Positions 9,560 through 21,934 of a stretch of DNA of 64,000 nucleotides are shown here, one piece after another. Location: positions 62,001-126,000 of the forward strand of contig JBDHQI010000006.1 of NCBI GenBank assembly GCA_039806955.1, given 5' to 3'. Numbering within the stretch: position 1 is the first letter of the stretch; every line of letters starts with the position of its first letter. Below the pieces are notes generated by a model. It did no database searches. It was not told the origin of the DNA and saw nothing but the letters and a program-made list of their open reading frames with translations. The DNA is from JADLHS01 sp039806955 (GTDB lineage: Bacteria; Verrucomicrobiota; Verrucomicrobiia; Limisphaerales; JADLHS01). The position numbers and the translations under genes are program-made.

Positions 9560-11800
9560 ATGAAGTGGAAGTGTTACTCCTGCAGATGGATTATTTTCAG
9601 CGGGCTGATGCTGGCCGGAGTCCTCACGCTCCGCGCTCAGACCAACGACACTCTGACTCTCGTGGACGTGGATGGTTTCGACGATGTCGAGCTTTATCCC
9701 GTCGGAAATCTGCAACCGGTCACCGATGGGGGCGCGGACTGGCAGCCGGCGGCGGTTGCTCCGGCGCAGATTGTTGCATTAAGCAATGACGATCACGGCA
9801 AGGTGCTGCGGCGGTTGCAAACCGGTGAGGACCGGACTGACTTCATCAGCTTTCCTCCGGTGTCGGTAGGAGCGTTAACCATTCAATTTGACGCGCGCGC
9901 CTCGGTTTCTGCTTCGCGCACGCTGGATATTTTCCTCCTCCCGAACACGGGTGGAGAAACCTGTTTGTTGGGCTGGGGCCCGGTGAATAATCAACTCGCG
10001 TACTACAACGGTACCGCCTGGGTGGGGATTCATGACTTGGATACGAACTGGCACCAAATCGAGCTGACCAGCTATCTCAGCGGCGCCAAGTTCGGGAGTT
10101 GGGAGCTTAAAGTGGATGGCTCATTGTTGGCCACGAATTTGCCGTGGCGCAATCAACATCCGTTGGGCACGGCGTACGGACGATTGCGCATTGGCGGCAT
10201 TCGCGGCCTGGCTGGCACGTATGCGGACGTGGATAATCTGGTCATCACCGCGACCGGGGCCACGCCGCCGCCGGAATTTTTCTATCTGACAAATGCCGCC
10301 GTCGGCGCGACCGAATTTCGGTTTTCCTTTGCCACCAAAACCAATGCGGAATATCGCATTGAAAGCGCCAGCGGAATGACGGATTCGTCCTGGTTGTCGG
10401 AAGCGATTGTTCCCGGCAGCGGCTTGGCGGCGTGGTTCACTAATCACACGGCTACCAATGACGCCCAATTCTTTCGCGTGAAAAAACTGCCTGCGCCCGG
10501 GTTTGCCGATGGATATCGGGGCATCTGGTTCACCCTCGGGCAATTCTCCACTTACGGCGACAAATACTCCGGTGGTTTGGGCACCTACACGGCCAACCAT
10601 ATTCCCATTGCGATCTACGCGCCGGCGGTGAATAAGACCTTCTTTACCTATGGCGGCACGATCAAGGAGCAGCGCCATCTGCTCATCATGGTTTCCGAAT
10701 ACGATCACGCCACCGGCAAAGTGCCGCGTCCGACGCTGGTGCTTGATAAACAAGGTGTGAACGATCCGCACGATAACGCTTCCCTGGCGCTGGATGAGCA
10801 AGGTTACATTTGGGTGTTTGTCAGTGGCCGCGCTCGCGCCCGACCTGGTTGGATTTTTCGCAGTCGTCACCCGTATGACATTGCGGACTTTGATTTCGTC
10901 AAGCAGGACGAGTTGACGTATCCGCAACCGCACTACCTGCCGGGCTTTGGTTTCTTCACGCTGTTCACCAAATACACCAAGGGACGCGAGTTATATTGGA
11001 TGACCAGTCCGGACGGAATAAACTGGAGCGAACACCATAAACTGGCAGGCATTCAAGGGCATTATCAGGTGAGCAATGTGCGCGCTGATGGCATGGTGGC
11101 TACGTTTTTCAATCGGCATCCGAACGGGAATCTGGATAAGCGCACGGATCTGTATTACGCCCAGACCACAAACTACGGCGTCACCTGGACCACGGCCGCC
11201 GGCGTCCCGCTGACCCTGCCGCTCTCGACGCCGGACAACCCGGCGCGAGTGTTTGACTACTCCGCGCAGGAACGGCTGATGTACACCTGCGACCTCAACT
11301 TCGACACGAACGGGCATCCGGTGTTGCTCTACGTTTTGGGCAGGCACCATCAGCCCGGCCCGGCGGGTGATCCGCGCGAATGGACCATTGCGCGCTGGAC
11401 TGGGAGCGAGTGGGCCACCTCGGTGGTTTGCGTTTCGGATCACAATTACGACATGGGCAGCCTTTACATTCAGCCGGACAAATGGCTGATCATTGCGCCC
11501 ACGCAAGTGGGCCCGCAGCCGTGGCAAACTGGTGGGGAAATGGCGCTTTGGACAAGTCTGGATCAAGGGCAAACCTGGACCCAGACTCGCCAAATCACCC
11601 GGAACAGCGCCTACAACCACACCTACGCGCGCCGCCCGTTGAACGCCACCGATCCCTTCTTTGCCTTTTGGGCGGATGGCGATCCCACACAATTCACCCC
11701 GTCGCATTTATATTTCAGCGATTCCTCCGGCTCGAACGTCTGGCAATTACCGTACGACATGGGTGCGCCAACCGCCACCCCCACCTTGATGAACTATTGA
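9560..11800 (+). CDS. Secreted LamG-like + BNR_4 beta-propeller protein (candidate polysaccharide lyase or sialidase-like)
   Basis: The 746-residue product has a signal peptide (MKWKCYSCRWIIFSGLMLAG). A LamG-like domain follows (about 33-235, starting VDGFDDVELYPVGNLQPVTD) that is clearly paralogous to the one in the 3123-5942 protein. Next is a module like the shared C-terminal one (about 240-312: FRFSFATKTNAEYRIESAS ... FFRVKK). The last ~430 residues are a BNR_4-type propeller (start GYRGIWFTLGQFSTYGDKYS; blades such as ELYWMTSPDGINWSE). BNR_4 proteins include ulvan and other polysaccharide lyases as well as sialidase-like proteins, and the substrate cannot be told from sequence. A copy of the candidate operator lies 36 bp upstream. 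Confidence 0.83.
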   Translation: MKWKCYSCRWIIFSGLMLAGVLTLRAQTNDTLTLVDVDGFDDVELYPVGNLQPVTDGGADWQPAAVAPAQIVALSNDDHGKVLRRLQTGEDRTDFISFPPVSVGALTIQFDARASVSASRTLDIFLLPNTGGETCLLGWGPVNNQLAYYNGTAWVGIHDLDTNWHQIELTSYLSGAKFGSWELKVDGSLLATNLPWRNQHPLGTAYGRLRIGGIRGLAGTYADVDNLVITATGATPPPEFFYLTNAAVGATEFRFSFATKTNAEYRIESASGMTDSSWLSEAIVPGSGLAAWFTNHTATNDAQFFRVKKLPAPGFADGYRGIWFTLGQFSTYGDKYSGGLGTYTANHIPIAIYAPAVNKTFFTYGGTIKEQRHLLIMVSEYDHATGKVPRPTLVLDKQGVNDPHDNASLALDEQGYIWVFVSGRARARPGWIFRSRHPYDIADFDFVKQDELTYPQPHYLPGFGFFTLFTKYTKGRELYWMTSPDGINWSEHHKLAGIQGHYQVSNVRADGMVATFFNRHPNGNLDKRTDLYYAQTTNYGVTWTTAAGVPLTLPLSTPDNPARVFDYSAQERLMYTCDLNFDTNGHPVLLYVLGRHHQPGPAGDPREWTIARWTGSEWATSVVCVSDHNYDMGSLYIQPDKWLIIAPTQVGPQPWQTGGEMALWTSLDQGQTWTQTRQITRNSAYNHTYARRPLNATDPFFAFWADGDPTQFTPSHLYFSDSSGSNVWQLPYDMGAPTATPTLMNY

Positions 11801-11895
11801 GCGGGTGCCGTCTCTCTATGTGCTGAGGACATAAAAAGCTTGCTGCTTGATTCCAAAAACGGGGACGGCAAACTAAAAACGCTTAGAGCCTGTAC

Positions 11896-12299
11896 TTAAC
11901 TTTTGCCAAACAATGTGTAAGCGTCCTGTGAAGTGCCTTGGGTGAATAGCACAGATGCCGACGAACGGGAGCGGATCAGGCGGCGGAACGTCGAGGTGGC
12001 GGCGGCAGCGGATTGGGAGCGTGCGCGCGGCGATGGAAATCAGCGGTTCATTTGTCGAGGTCGCGCCAAGCCTTTGAGCAAAGAGCCAGTTCACCGCTGC
12101 GGGCAGGGTGAATCCCATCATGATACTGCTTGCGTGCGACGGCGTGACGAATTGCGTGAAAACCGCACCTCCGCCCGCATCGCGAAACGCCTGCACCCAT
12201 GCGCCCGTGCCGGTAACGACCGACTCCGATCTCGTGGGAGTCACATGCAGACCCGAGATCGCTCCCCGGCGGCAGGAAATGGGTCGCCTGCAATTTCAC
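11896..12299 (-). pseudogene. Possible remnant of a secreted esterase/hydrolase gene
   Basis: The 579-bp stretch after the BNR gene has no intact gene. On the minus strand, coherent protein-like sequence appears in pieces in different frames. About 12240-12050 gives VTPTRSESVVTGTGAWVQ ... FTLPAAVNWLFAQRLGAT, which resembles the C-terminal part of an alpha/beta-hydrolase. A tail in another frame ends LFTQGTSQDAYTLFGKS at 11896. There is no start codon or signal peptide for a full gene. I read it as a decayed 3' fragment; the esterase assignment is weak. Confidence 0.3.
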
Positions 12300-12379
12300 A
12301 AGGCCTGGCAGAATTTATTTGAATCCATCGGTGCGCAACCTATGCTGATATCGGTCCCGTTGCTGTAAAAATAAAGTCC

Positions 12380-15511
<3,132 letters not shown>

Positions 15512-15513
15512 CC

Positions 15514-16983
15514 ATGTCGCTCCCGCACCTGCATCCCATCACCCGCCGTCATTTCTTCAAGTCCGCCGGCATCGCGACGGGTCGCATCGCGCTGGCGGGA
15601 TTGCTGTTCCCTGAACTCTCCCGGGCTGCTGTGAGGCCGGCGGTCGCTGCGCACCCGCATCCGGCCTTGCCGGGCCTGCCGCATTTTGCGCCCAAAGCGA
15701 AGCGGTTGATTTACCTGTTCATGAACGGCGGACCGTCGCAGATGGATTTGCTCGATTACAAACCCATCCTGACGGAAATCTACGACACGGACTTGCCGGA
15801 CTCGATTCGCATGGGCCAGCGGCTGACCACCATGACCAGCGGACAATCGCGCTTTCCCATCGCGCCCTCGAAGTATGCCTTCAAGCAATATGGCCAGTCG
15901 GGAATCTGGTTCAGCGAACTGCTCCAGCACACGGCCAAGGTCGCGGACGACATCGCGGTGATCAAAAGCGTTCACACCGAGGCGATCAATCACGACCCCG
16001 CCGTCACCTTCATCCAGACCGGAAATCAAATCCCCGGCCGGCCCAGTCTCGGTTCGTGGTTGAGCTACGGGCTGGGGAGCGAGTGCGACAACCTCCCGGC
16101 GTTCGTGGTGATGACACCGCGCTGGTCCGCCAAGCGCGATGCCCAGGCCTTGTATCAACGGCTGTGGGAGGCGGCATTCCTGCCGACTCAACACGCGGGG
16201 GTCGCGTTGCGCTCCCAGGGCGACCCTGTGTTGTATCTGAACGATCCCCCCGGCGTGGACCGCGAGACACGACGCGACATGCTCGACACCCTCGGCCAGT
16301 TGAACGGACTGCGGCAGCGCAAACTTGGCGATCCCGAAATCAACACCCGCGTGGCCCAGTACGAAATGGCCTTCAAGATGCAGGCGTCTGTTCCCGACCT
16401 GGTGGACATCTCCGGAGAATCGAAGGCGACCCTTGATTTGTATGGCCCTGAAGTCACCCAGCCGGGCACGTTCTCGCACAGTGCGCTCATGGCGCGTCGC
16501 CTGGCCGAACGCGGTGTGCGCTGCATCGAAATCTTTCATCGCGAATGGGATCATCACGGCGATCTCCCGCGCGATCTGCCGCTCCAATGTCGGGATGTGG
16601 ACCAAGCCTGCTACGGCTTGATCACCGACCTCAAACAACGCGGCCTGTTGGAGGACACCCTCGTCGTGTGGGGCGGCGAATTCGGGCGCACCGTTTACTG
16701 CCAGGGCAAATTGACTAAGGAAGACTACGGTCGCGACCATCACCCGCGCTGCTTCACGATGTGGATGGCCGGTGGCGGCGTGAAGGGCGGCGTGGTTTAT
16801 GGCGAAACCGACGACTTCAGCTACAACGTGGTGAAAGACCCGGTCCACATTCGCGACATCAATGCCACCATCCTGCATTGTCTCGGCATTGATCATCGCC
16901 GGCTCACCTACAAGTTCCAGGGACTCGACATGCGCCTGACCGGTGTGGAAGAGGCCAACCCGGTCCAAGGCATTCTCGCCTGA
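15514..16983 (+). CDS. DUF1501 family Tat-exported protein
   Basis: Second gene of the PSCyt1/DUF1501 operon. The N-terminus is a twin-arginine signal (ITRRHFFKSAGIATG), so the protein is probably folded before export. The 489 residues match the usual DUF1501 length. The family is related to the alkaline phosphatase/sulfatase fold. Visible conserved features are MNGGPSQMDLLDYKP, SVHTEAINHDPA, IEIFHREWDHH and VVWGGEFGRTVYCQG, followed by DHHPRCFTMWMAGGG; these acidic and histidine residues could bind metal. The substrate is unknown. Close spacing with the cytochrome-type gene implies a shared pathway in the cell envelope. Confidence 0.92.
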   Translation: MSLPHLHPITRRHFFKSAGIATGRIALAGLLFPELSRAAVRPAVAAHPHPALPGLPHFAPKAKRLIYLFMNGGPSQMDLLDYKPILTEIYDTDLPDSIRMGQRLTTMTSGQSRFPIAPSKYAFKQYGQSGIWFSELLQHTAKVADDIAVIKSVHTEAINHDPAVTFIQTGNQIPGRPSLGSWLSYGLGSECDNLPAFVVMTPRWSAKRDAQALYQRLWEAAFLPTQHAGVALRSQGDPVLYLNDPPGVDRETRRDMLDTLGQLNGLRQRKLGDPEINTRVAQYEMAFKMQASVPDLVDISGESKATLDLYGPEVTQPGTFSHSALMARRLAERGVRCIEIFHREWDHHGDLPRDLPLQCRDVDQACYGLITDLKQRGLLEDTLVVWGGEFGRTVYCQGKLTKEDYGRDHHPRCFTMWMAGGGVKGGVVYGETDDFSYNVVKDPVHIRDINATILHCLGIDHRRLTYKFQGLDMRLTGVEEANPVQGILA

Positions 16984-17210
16984 GCCGGTGGGTCGCGGCC
17001 AGTGAGCCGCACCTTGAAGTCGCAGACCACCCTATCCTGGCCCGGGGTGCGTCTCACACCCTGCGCAAAAAGCGCAAAAGCATCCCAACGCCTGGCGCGT
17101 GCAGCGTGGACATGCTTTCCAAATGAATTGGAATGTCAGCGGAATGATCGTCAAGGGAATGGTCTTCAATCCTTTGACCCCGCCTCGGCTTTTGGCCTTG
17201 ATGCGTGCCC

Positions 17211-17370
17211 TTCGTAGCAGCGGACGTAAGTCCGCTCCATCTCAATGAATCTTTTCCGAACCTTTCGTGGCTGTCCCCACAGTCCCCGTGCCAGAGGCAC
17301 CACCGGAAATTAGTCAGCCACAAGGTGGCTGGATTCAGCCACGAACCCGGATTCGTCCCGGAGGGACGAA
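17211..17370. repeat. Cluster of short palindromic (REP-like) elements
   Basis: Within the 630-bp gene-free stretch 16984-17613 there are three hairpin units. AGCGGAC-GTAA-GTCCGCT lies at 17219-17236. CAGCCAC-AAG-GTGGCTG lies at 17315-17331, and the second arm is followed after GATT by another CAGCCAC. TTCGTCCC-GGA-GGGACGAA lies at 17352-17370. None has a T-run to make it a convincing terminator. The first unit resembles another at 60681. They look like intergenic repetitive palindromes; the rest of the gap shows no gene. Confidence 0.55.
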
Positions 17371-17613
17371 ACGTGAATACGCGCCGTCTTGAGCTCAGGA
17401 ACATTTCTAAAGAGTTTTGACAGTCAGATTTATACGCCGTAAAAGGGCTCGGTCACTCGGCCATTCGGATGGTTGAGTTCCAACGGTAATCGCGACGGTC
17501 AAACGGGATTGATGGCGTGTCGTGGTAGCCGTTGGAGTTGGCAGCGGTTTATTTCACGACTCTATTTATCTTGTGTCCTGGTTTTCGTAGTCCAATTTAA
17601 TCCACGGAGATCA

Positions 17614-18765
17614 GTGGCATCCATTCACACAATCAAACCGCGCAGCCGTTTGGGACGGGTGGCGCTATTGTTGCTGGCCATCAGTTGTCTGGTTTCGGGC
17701 ATCTGGGGCGGCTTGTTGCGGGTGCCGCTGGGATTGCCCTTGCCGGTGGATCACGCGAACTGGATCAGTTTCCATGGCGCACTGATGGTCTGCGGATTCC
17801 TCGGCACGGTCATCAGTCTGGAGCGGGCCGTGGGGCTGCGCGCGCTTTGGACTTTTCTCGCGCCGCTGTGCGCGGGCGCGGGCGGCGTGGTCATTGCCTT
17901 CGGTGTTTTATCACCCTGGCCGCGCTGGTTGTTGGTGGCGGGAAGCTTGGTGTACGTGGCGGTGACGCTGCGCATCGTGCAGATCCAACTGAATTTGTCC
18001 AACTCGGTCATGATTGTGGGCGCGGTGGCGTGGACGGTAGGGAATGCGCTGTGGGCTTTGGGTTACGCCATTCCACAGATCGTGCTTTGGTGGCTGGCGT
18101 TTCTGCTTCTGGTGATTGTAGCCGAGCGACTTGAATTGACCCGGTTTCAAAAACCTTCGCCACTTTCAAAACCGTGGTTGGTCATCACATTGATTCTGCT
18201 CGGGCTGGGGTTGGTCATGGTTGGAATTTGGCCCCGAATTGGCGGGTTATTGACGGGCGCGGCATTGTTGGTGATGGCCGGCTGGTTGCTGCGCTTTGAT
18301 CTGGCCTGGCGCACGATCCGGCATCCGGGCCTGCCGCGGTTCATGGCGGTTTGTCTGTTGAGCGGTCATGCGTGGCTCACTTTGACGGGAATTTTGATCG
18401 CGCTCAAATGGCCTCAAAGCAGCGGCATCGCCTACGACGCGACGTTGCACTCGTTTTTTCTCGGGTTTGTCTTTTCGATGATCTTCGGTCATGCGCCAGT
18501 GATTTTTCCGGCGGTGCTGGGATTGCCGGTGCAGTATCGGTGGACGGCGTATCTGCCGCTGGTGGCGTTACATCTCTCGTTGGGGCTGCGACTGCTGGGT
18601 GATCTGTTGGGACAGGCTGATTGGCGCGGTTGGGGGGCGGCGGGCAATGCCATTGCCGTCGCCTTGTTTTTGTTGAACATGGCTTTGGGATTCGTGCTGG
18701 CAGGTGACGCGAGTTTGCAGGCGAAGCGGAAAAAGCGCCTCCCAATCAAGGCCACGCCCGGCTGA
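17614..18765 (+). CDS. Multi-pass membrane protein, possibly distantly NnrS-like
   Basis: The product is almost wholly hydrophobic, with about 10-12 predicted membrane helices. Histidines lie in membrane-edge positions, notably ISFHGALMVCGFLGTVISLERAVGL, LLSGHAWLTLTGI, ATLHSFFLGFVFSMIFGHAPVIF. This pattern recalls haem/copper membrane proteins of the NnrS group, but no diagnostic match can be claimed from sight. The frame opens at a TTG at 17473, but the GTG at 17614 has a GGAG stretch 5 bases upstream and gives 383 residues beginning just before the first basic segment and helix, so I prefer it. It ends with a basic tail (AKRKKRLPIK). It is convergent with the protease pair. Confidence 0.65.
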   Translation: MASIHTIKPRSRLGRVALLLLAISCLVSGIWGGLLRVPLGLPLPVDHANWISFHGALMVCGFLGTVISLERAVGLRALWTFLAPLCAGAGGVVIAFGVLSPWPRWLLVAGSLVYVAVTLRIVQIQLNLSNSVMIVGAVAWTVGNALWALGYAIPQIVLWWLAFLLLVIVAERLELTRFQKPSPLSKPWLVITLILLGLGLVMVGIWPRIGGLLTGAALLVMAGWLLRFDLAWRTIRHPGLPRFMAVCLLSGHAWLTLTGILIALKWPQSSGIAYDATLHSFFLGFVFSMIFGHAPVIFPAVLGLPVQYRWTAYLPLVALHLSLGLRLLGDLLGQADWRGWGAAGNAIAVALFLLNMALGFVLAGDASLQAKRKKRLPIKATPG

Positions 18766-18834
18766 TTCGGAATGCTGCCGGTAGAATGACGAAAGTGACA
18801 CACCAGCGGACCGTCGTGGGCAACGCGGGGCGCT

Positions 18835-20301
18835 TTAATTCGCCGGGGTGATTTGTGCCGCGCTGGAGATGCCGAAGTTTTCCAGGATGCGGGCCGTGGC
18901 GGCGCGTTCGCTGTCGCCAGCGGCGATGACCAGGCGTTGCACAGTTTCGTTGGGCGCAAAATCTATAATGTGGAATTCGCCTTCGGGATTTTGAAGCGCC
19001 TGCTGAACCGAGCTTAAATTATTGACGGTCTGTCCGTTTATCTTGGCTACGACCAGACCGCGATATTCCTGGTAGCCGATGTTGAAGCGGTCAGGCAGCA
19101 CTTGCGAAAGGATCACCAGGGAAGGCCGATCTTTGGTGGCCTCGTCTTCGCGATAGTAATTCAGCCGGAAGAGCGCGTTGCGGGCGCGTTCGTTGCCCCA
19201 GCGTTGCAGGTAGGGAACGGTCAGCGGCTGAAACACCAGTCCGCCCGTAATCAGGTAGTCGGCGGGTTGATCAAACACTCCGGCGGGCACCAGCGAGTTG
19301 GTGAAATCGTACCGGGGCAGCCGATAGACAACCTCATGAATCTGACCCGCACGCCAGATTTTCATGGTGACGTCGTCGCCGGCCCAGCAATTGCGCGTGG
19401 CCAGGTTTTCCAACATCAGCAAACCGAAATCCGGGTCGAGATAGTCGCCCTGCATATCAATGTCGAACTTGTCAATTTGAAGAATGATGTCCCGAGGCTG
19501 GAGCACGTTCGGCAGGCCGTCCAAACGCGGCGTGACTTCAATCACCAGCACGCCGCGCGGGGCGCCGGGCAGGTTCAGATTGGCGAGGGAAGCGGTGTTT
19601 TCGGCGGGTTGCCAATAGAAATGAAAATACCCGAGCCGCGACGCCTGCGCGCTGGCGCGGGCGGTGACGATCATGCGGAGAAAAGCGCCGGGAATAATTT
19701 TGCAATTGCGTCCGGACTGTTCGATCACGAGTCCCACGAGGCGGGAGCCGGAAACCACCGGTTCGCCCGCTCCGGCGCCTTGAATCTCCGAACTGGCTTC
19801 GAGGAACACTTGATTAATGTCGCTCAATTGACCTTTGCGCACTGCGAATTGGGTGAACTCGGCCTGGCGCGATTCCAGTTTGCCCTCGCGCCAGCGGAGG
19901 ATTTGCAAGCCGTCCTTTTTGAACGACGGTTTGGTTTGAATCGTTACGGGTTTCAGTCCTGACCAGAAGTCCGCCGCCGCAGTGGTGAGGACTGCGAGGT
20001 TTGCATAATAATCCACCCAGACGACCGTGGCGTTGGCCCAGGCGCCGCGACCACCCGCCTGGACGCGGATCAGCGTGTGGTCCGATAACTTTTCCGCAGT
20101 GGTCAGGATTTCGTTTTTGCCGACAACGACGCCGGTTTTGTCCACGGTTTCGCTGCGACGAATCCACGGCTGGTAATAGTCATAGGCGTTGCGGGAGACC
20201 TCGATTCGCACCACGGATTTTTCCCAGCCGCGACGAGATTCCGCCGCGGGGCCAAGAGCGGGCAGCAGTAGCAGCAGCGCGAGCGACAAAACGAATTTCA
20301 T
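18835..20301 (-). CDS. Inactive trypsin-like paralogue (pseudoprotease) with PDZ regions
   Basis: The 488-residue exported protein (signal MKFVLSLALLLLLPALGPAA) has the same layout as its upstream neighbour: trypsin fold about 25-215, then PDZ-like regions. All three catalytic positions are changed. The His position is Glu in LTTAEKL (E70), the Asp position is Asn in YANLAVL (N101), and the Ser position is Ala in QGAGAGEPV (A178). The C-terminal PDZ signature KINGQTVNNLSSVQQAL is intact. It overlaps the active protease gene by 4 bases (ATGA), so the two are co-translated. A role as regulatory partner, scaffold or substrate adaptor of the active enzyme is inferred; independent decay is less likely because the frame is intact over 1.5 kb. 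Confidence 0.83.
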   Translation of the reverse strand: MKFVLSLALLLLLPALGPAAESRRGWEKSVVRIEVSRNAYDYYQPWIRRSETVDKTGVVVGKNEILTTAEKLSDHTLIRVQAGGRGAWANATVVWVDYYANLAVLTTAAADFWSGLKPVTIQTKPSFKKDGLQILRWREGKLESRQAEFTQFAVRKGQLSDINQVFLEASSEIQGAGAGEPVVSGSRLVGLVIEQSGRNCKIIPGAFLRMIVTARASAQASRLGYFHFYWQPAENTASLANLNLPGAPRGVLVIEVTPRLDGLPNVLQPRDIILQIDKFDIDMQGDYLDPDFGLLMLENLATRNCWAGDDVTMKIWRAGQIHEVVYRLPRYDFTNSLVPAGVFDQPADYLITGGLVFQPLTVPYLQRWGNERARNALFRLNYYREDEATKDRPSLVILSQVLPDRFNIGYQEYRGLVVAKINGQTVNNLSSVQQALQNPEGEFHIIDFAPNETVQRLVIAAGDSERAATARILENFGISSAAQITPAN

Positions 20302-21749
20302 AAGTTGCGATCTTGCGGGACGCCGTAGGTTTTCAGGATTTGCGCACTGGCTTGCGCGGCGTTGGTGTGATTCAGCGTTTCAAAAGTGCCGTGCTTGCCC
20401 AGCTCGATCACGTCGTAGGTCTGCGTGCTGGATTCGAACGCGCGCACCACGTCAGCCAGTTGTTCGATGACGATTCCGTTGATGCGGTTGACCAGGGTGG
20501 CGTCGCGCGTCAGGAAGGTGGCGTTTACCGGATCATTCAGAATGTTGCTTAACACCACTGGTTCCTTGAGGGCAGTGTCCGGATTTTCCCGGGCGTGATA
20601 GAACAATTCGTAGTTCAAATCGTTCAGCCCGCTACGCGCGCCGCTGCGATCCGCGTCGCGCAAGTAATCCAACGACAACGGTGTGAAGACGAGTCCGCCA
20701 AAAATGTAATAACGCGGGCGCACGTCGAATTGGTTGCCCTGGGTTTGATCGTCCTGGGGCGCTTCAACCTTCAAGTTGACCGTTTGCGCCTGGCCCGCCC
20801 GCCAAATTTCCACCGGCAAGAGGTCTCCGTTTTGGTGGAGTTGAAACGCAACCGCGCTGGAAACGCGATTGCCTTGATACAGAATCGTGCCGTCATTGGC
20901 GACCGGATATTGGTCCACGCGCAATACAACATCGTCAAACCGCAGCACTTCGCTTGCAGGCGATTGCGGGCGAATTACGTCCACTCGCGCGCCGCTGTTG
21001 TCATTCGGCAACCGCAGTTTGGCACGATATGCGGGATTTTGAAGCGTAACCAGATTGATGCCCGCCATGGGCACCCGGTCGTACGTTCCGTCTTCAATGT
21101 CCTTGAGGAAGCGATTGACAATGGGTGGGGGAATGAAGAAACCGGTATTTTCCAAACCTTGAATGCCTTGAAAGGCGACGCCGACCACGCGCTCATCTTG
21201 AATCACCGGGCCGCCACTGTTGCCAGGGTTGATGGCCGCGTCGGTCTGCACGCTCAACAACCGGCGATTGCCGATGTGCGAGTAAATGTTCATTTCGATG
21301 CGGGAAACCACGCCGCGCGTGTAGGAGATTTCCCGTCCGCCCGCCGGATAGCCATAAGTGATGACCGTGGAGCGGACTTCGGGCAGTTCGCCGAGATCCA
21401 GTGCCGGCACGGCATCGAAGAAACTCTCATCTTCCACCTTGAGCACGGCCAGATCGCAATCGTGACCAATGAACTCGACCTTGGCGAGGTAGGGGCGGGG
21501 ATCTTGATACTTTCGCACAATGATTTGCCGGCTCCAACTGACCACATGCGCGTTGGTCATGATGCGTTTGCCTTTGATGACGAAGCCCGAGCCGCTCGCG
21601 CTCTGGACCGGATCGTAACGCCAAGGGGCCGTCCAATCCGGTTTCTGCATGAAGATGTAAATCTGGACGACTGAACGCTCGGGTTCGATGGCGGGGACGC
21701 GCGCCACGCCCAACCACAGGATCGCTACGATGAAAATTAGCCGCAACAC
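20298..21749 (-). CDS. Deg/HtrA-type serine protease with PDZ regions, exported
   Basis: Secreted trypsin-like protease of 483 residues with signal peptide (MLRLIFIVAILWLGVARVPA). The catalytic triad is intact: H68 in MTNAHVV, D99 in HDCDLAVLKV, S178 in NPGNSGGPV. PDZ-like regions follow (for example GARVDVIRPQSPASEVLRFDD and NRINGIVIEQLADVVRAF). The length and tandem PDZ arrangement match HtrA/Deg enzymes that degrade misfolded envelope proteins, and resemble the extended plant Deg9-like forms. It is the first gene of a two-gene operon; the second encodes a catalytically dead relative with the same architecture. Confidence 0.9.
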   Translation of the reverse strand: MLRLIFIVAILWLGVARVPAIEPERSVVQIYIFMQKPDWTAPWRYDPVQSASGSGFVIKGKRIMTNAHVVSWSRQIIVRKYQDPRPYLAKVEFIGHDCDLAVLKVEDESFFDAVPALDLGELPEVRSTVITYGYPAGGREISYTRGVVSRIEMNIYSHIGNRRLLSVQTDAAINPGNSGGPVIQDERVVGVAFQGIQGLENTGFFIPPPIVNRFLKDIEDGTYDRVPMAGINLVTLQNPAYRAKLRLPNDNSGARVDVIRPQSPASEVLRFDDVVLRVDQYPVANDGTILYQGNRVSSAVAFQLHQNGDLLPVEIWRAGQAQTVNLKVEAPQDDQTQGNQFDVRPRYYIFGGLVFTPLSLDYLRDADRSGARSGLNDLNYELFYHARENPDTALKEPVVLSNILNDPVNATFLTRDATLVNRINGIVIEQLADVVRAFESSTQTYDVIELGKHGTFETLNHTNAAQASAQILKTYGVPQDRNL

Positions 21750-21934
21750 GCGCGCAAAGTGCGGACATTCCGTCCTACGGTCAAGGCATTAGCTGATGGA
21801 GCAGAAGAAGCCGCGCGCGAAGTGGGGCTGGGGGGGCGCTTTTGCGTGGGCGTTGAGGACAACGGATGGAATGACCGAGGAGGCGGTCTGAAATCTTGCG
21901 TTTAACCGGCCCCGGTCGGAAACTGCCAGCCGGT

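Noticed and set aside
17473..17613. Upstream extension of the membrane protein from a TTG
   Set aside because: The GTG at 17614 has a better ribosome-binding stretch and the extension adds non-family-like sequence.
20595..21674. Plus-strand ORF of 359 codons
   Set aside because: Antisense to the Deg protease, whose catalytic triad is intact.
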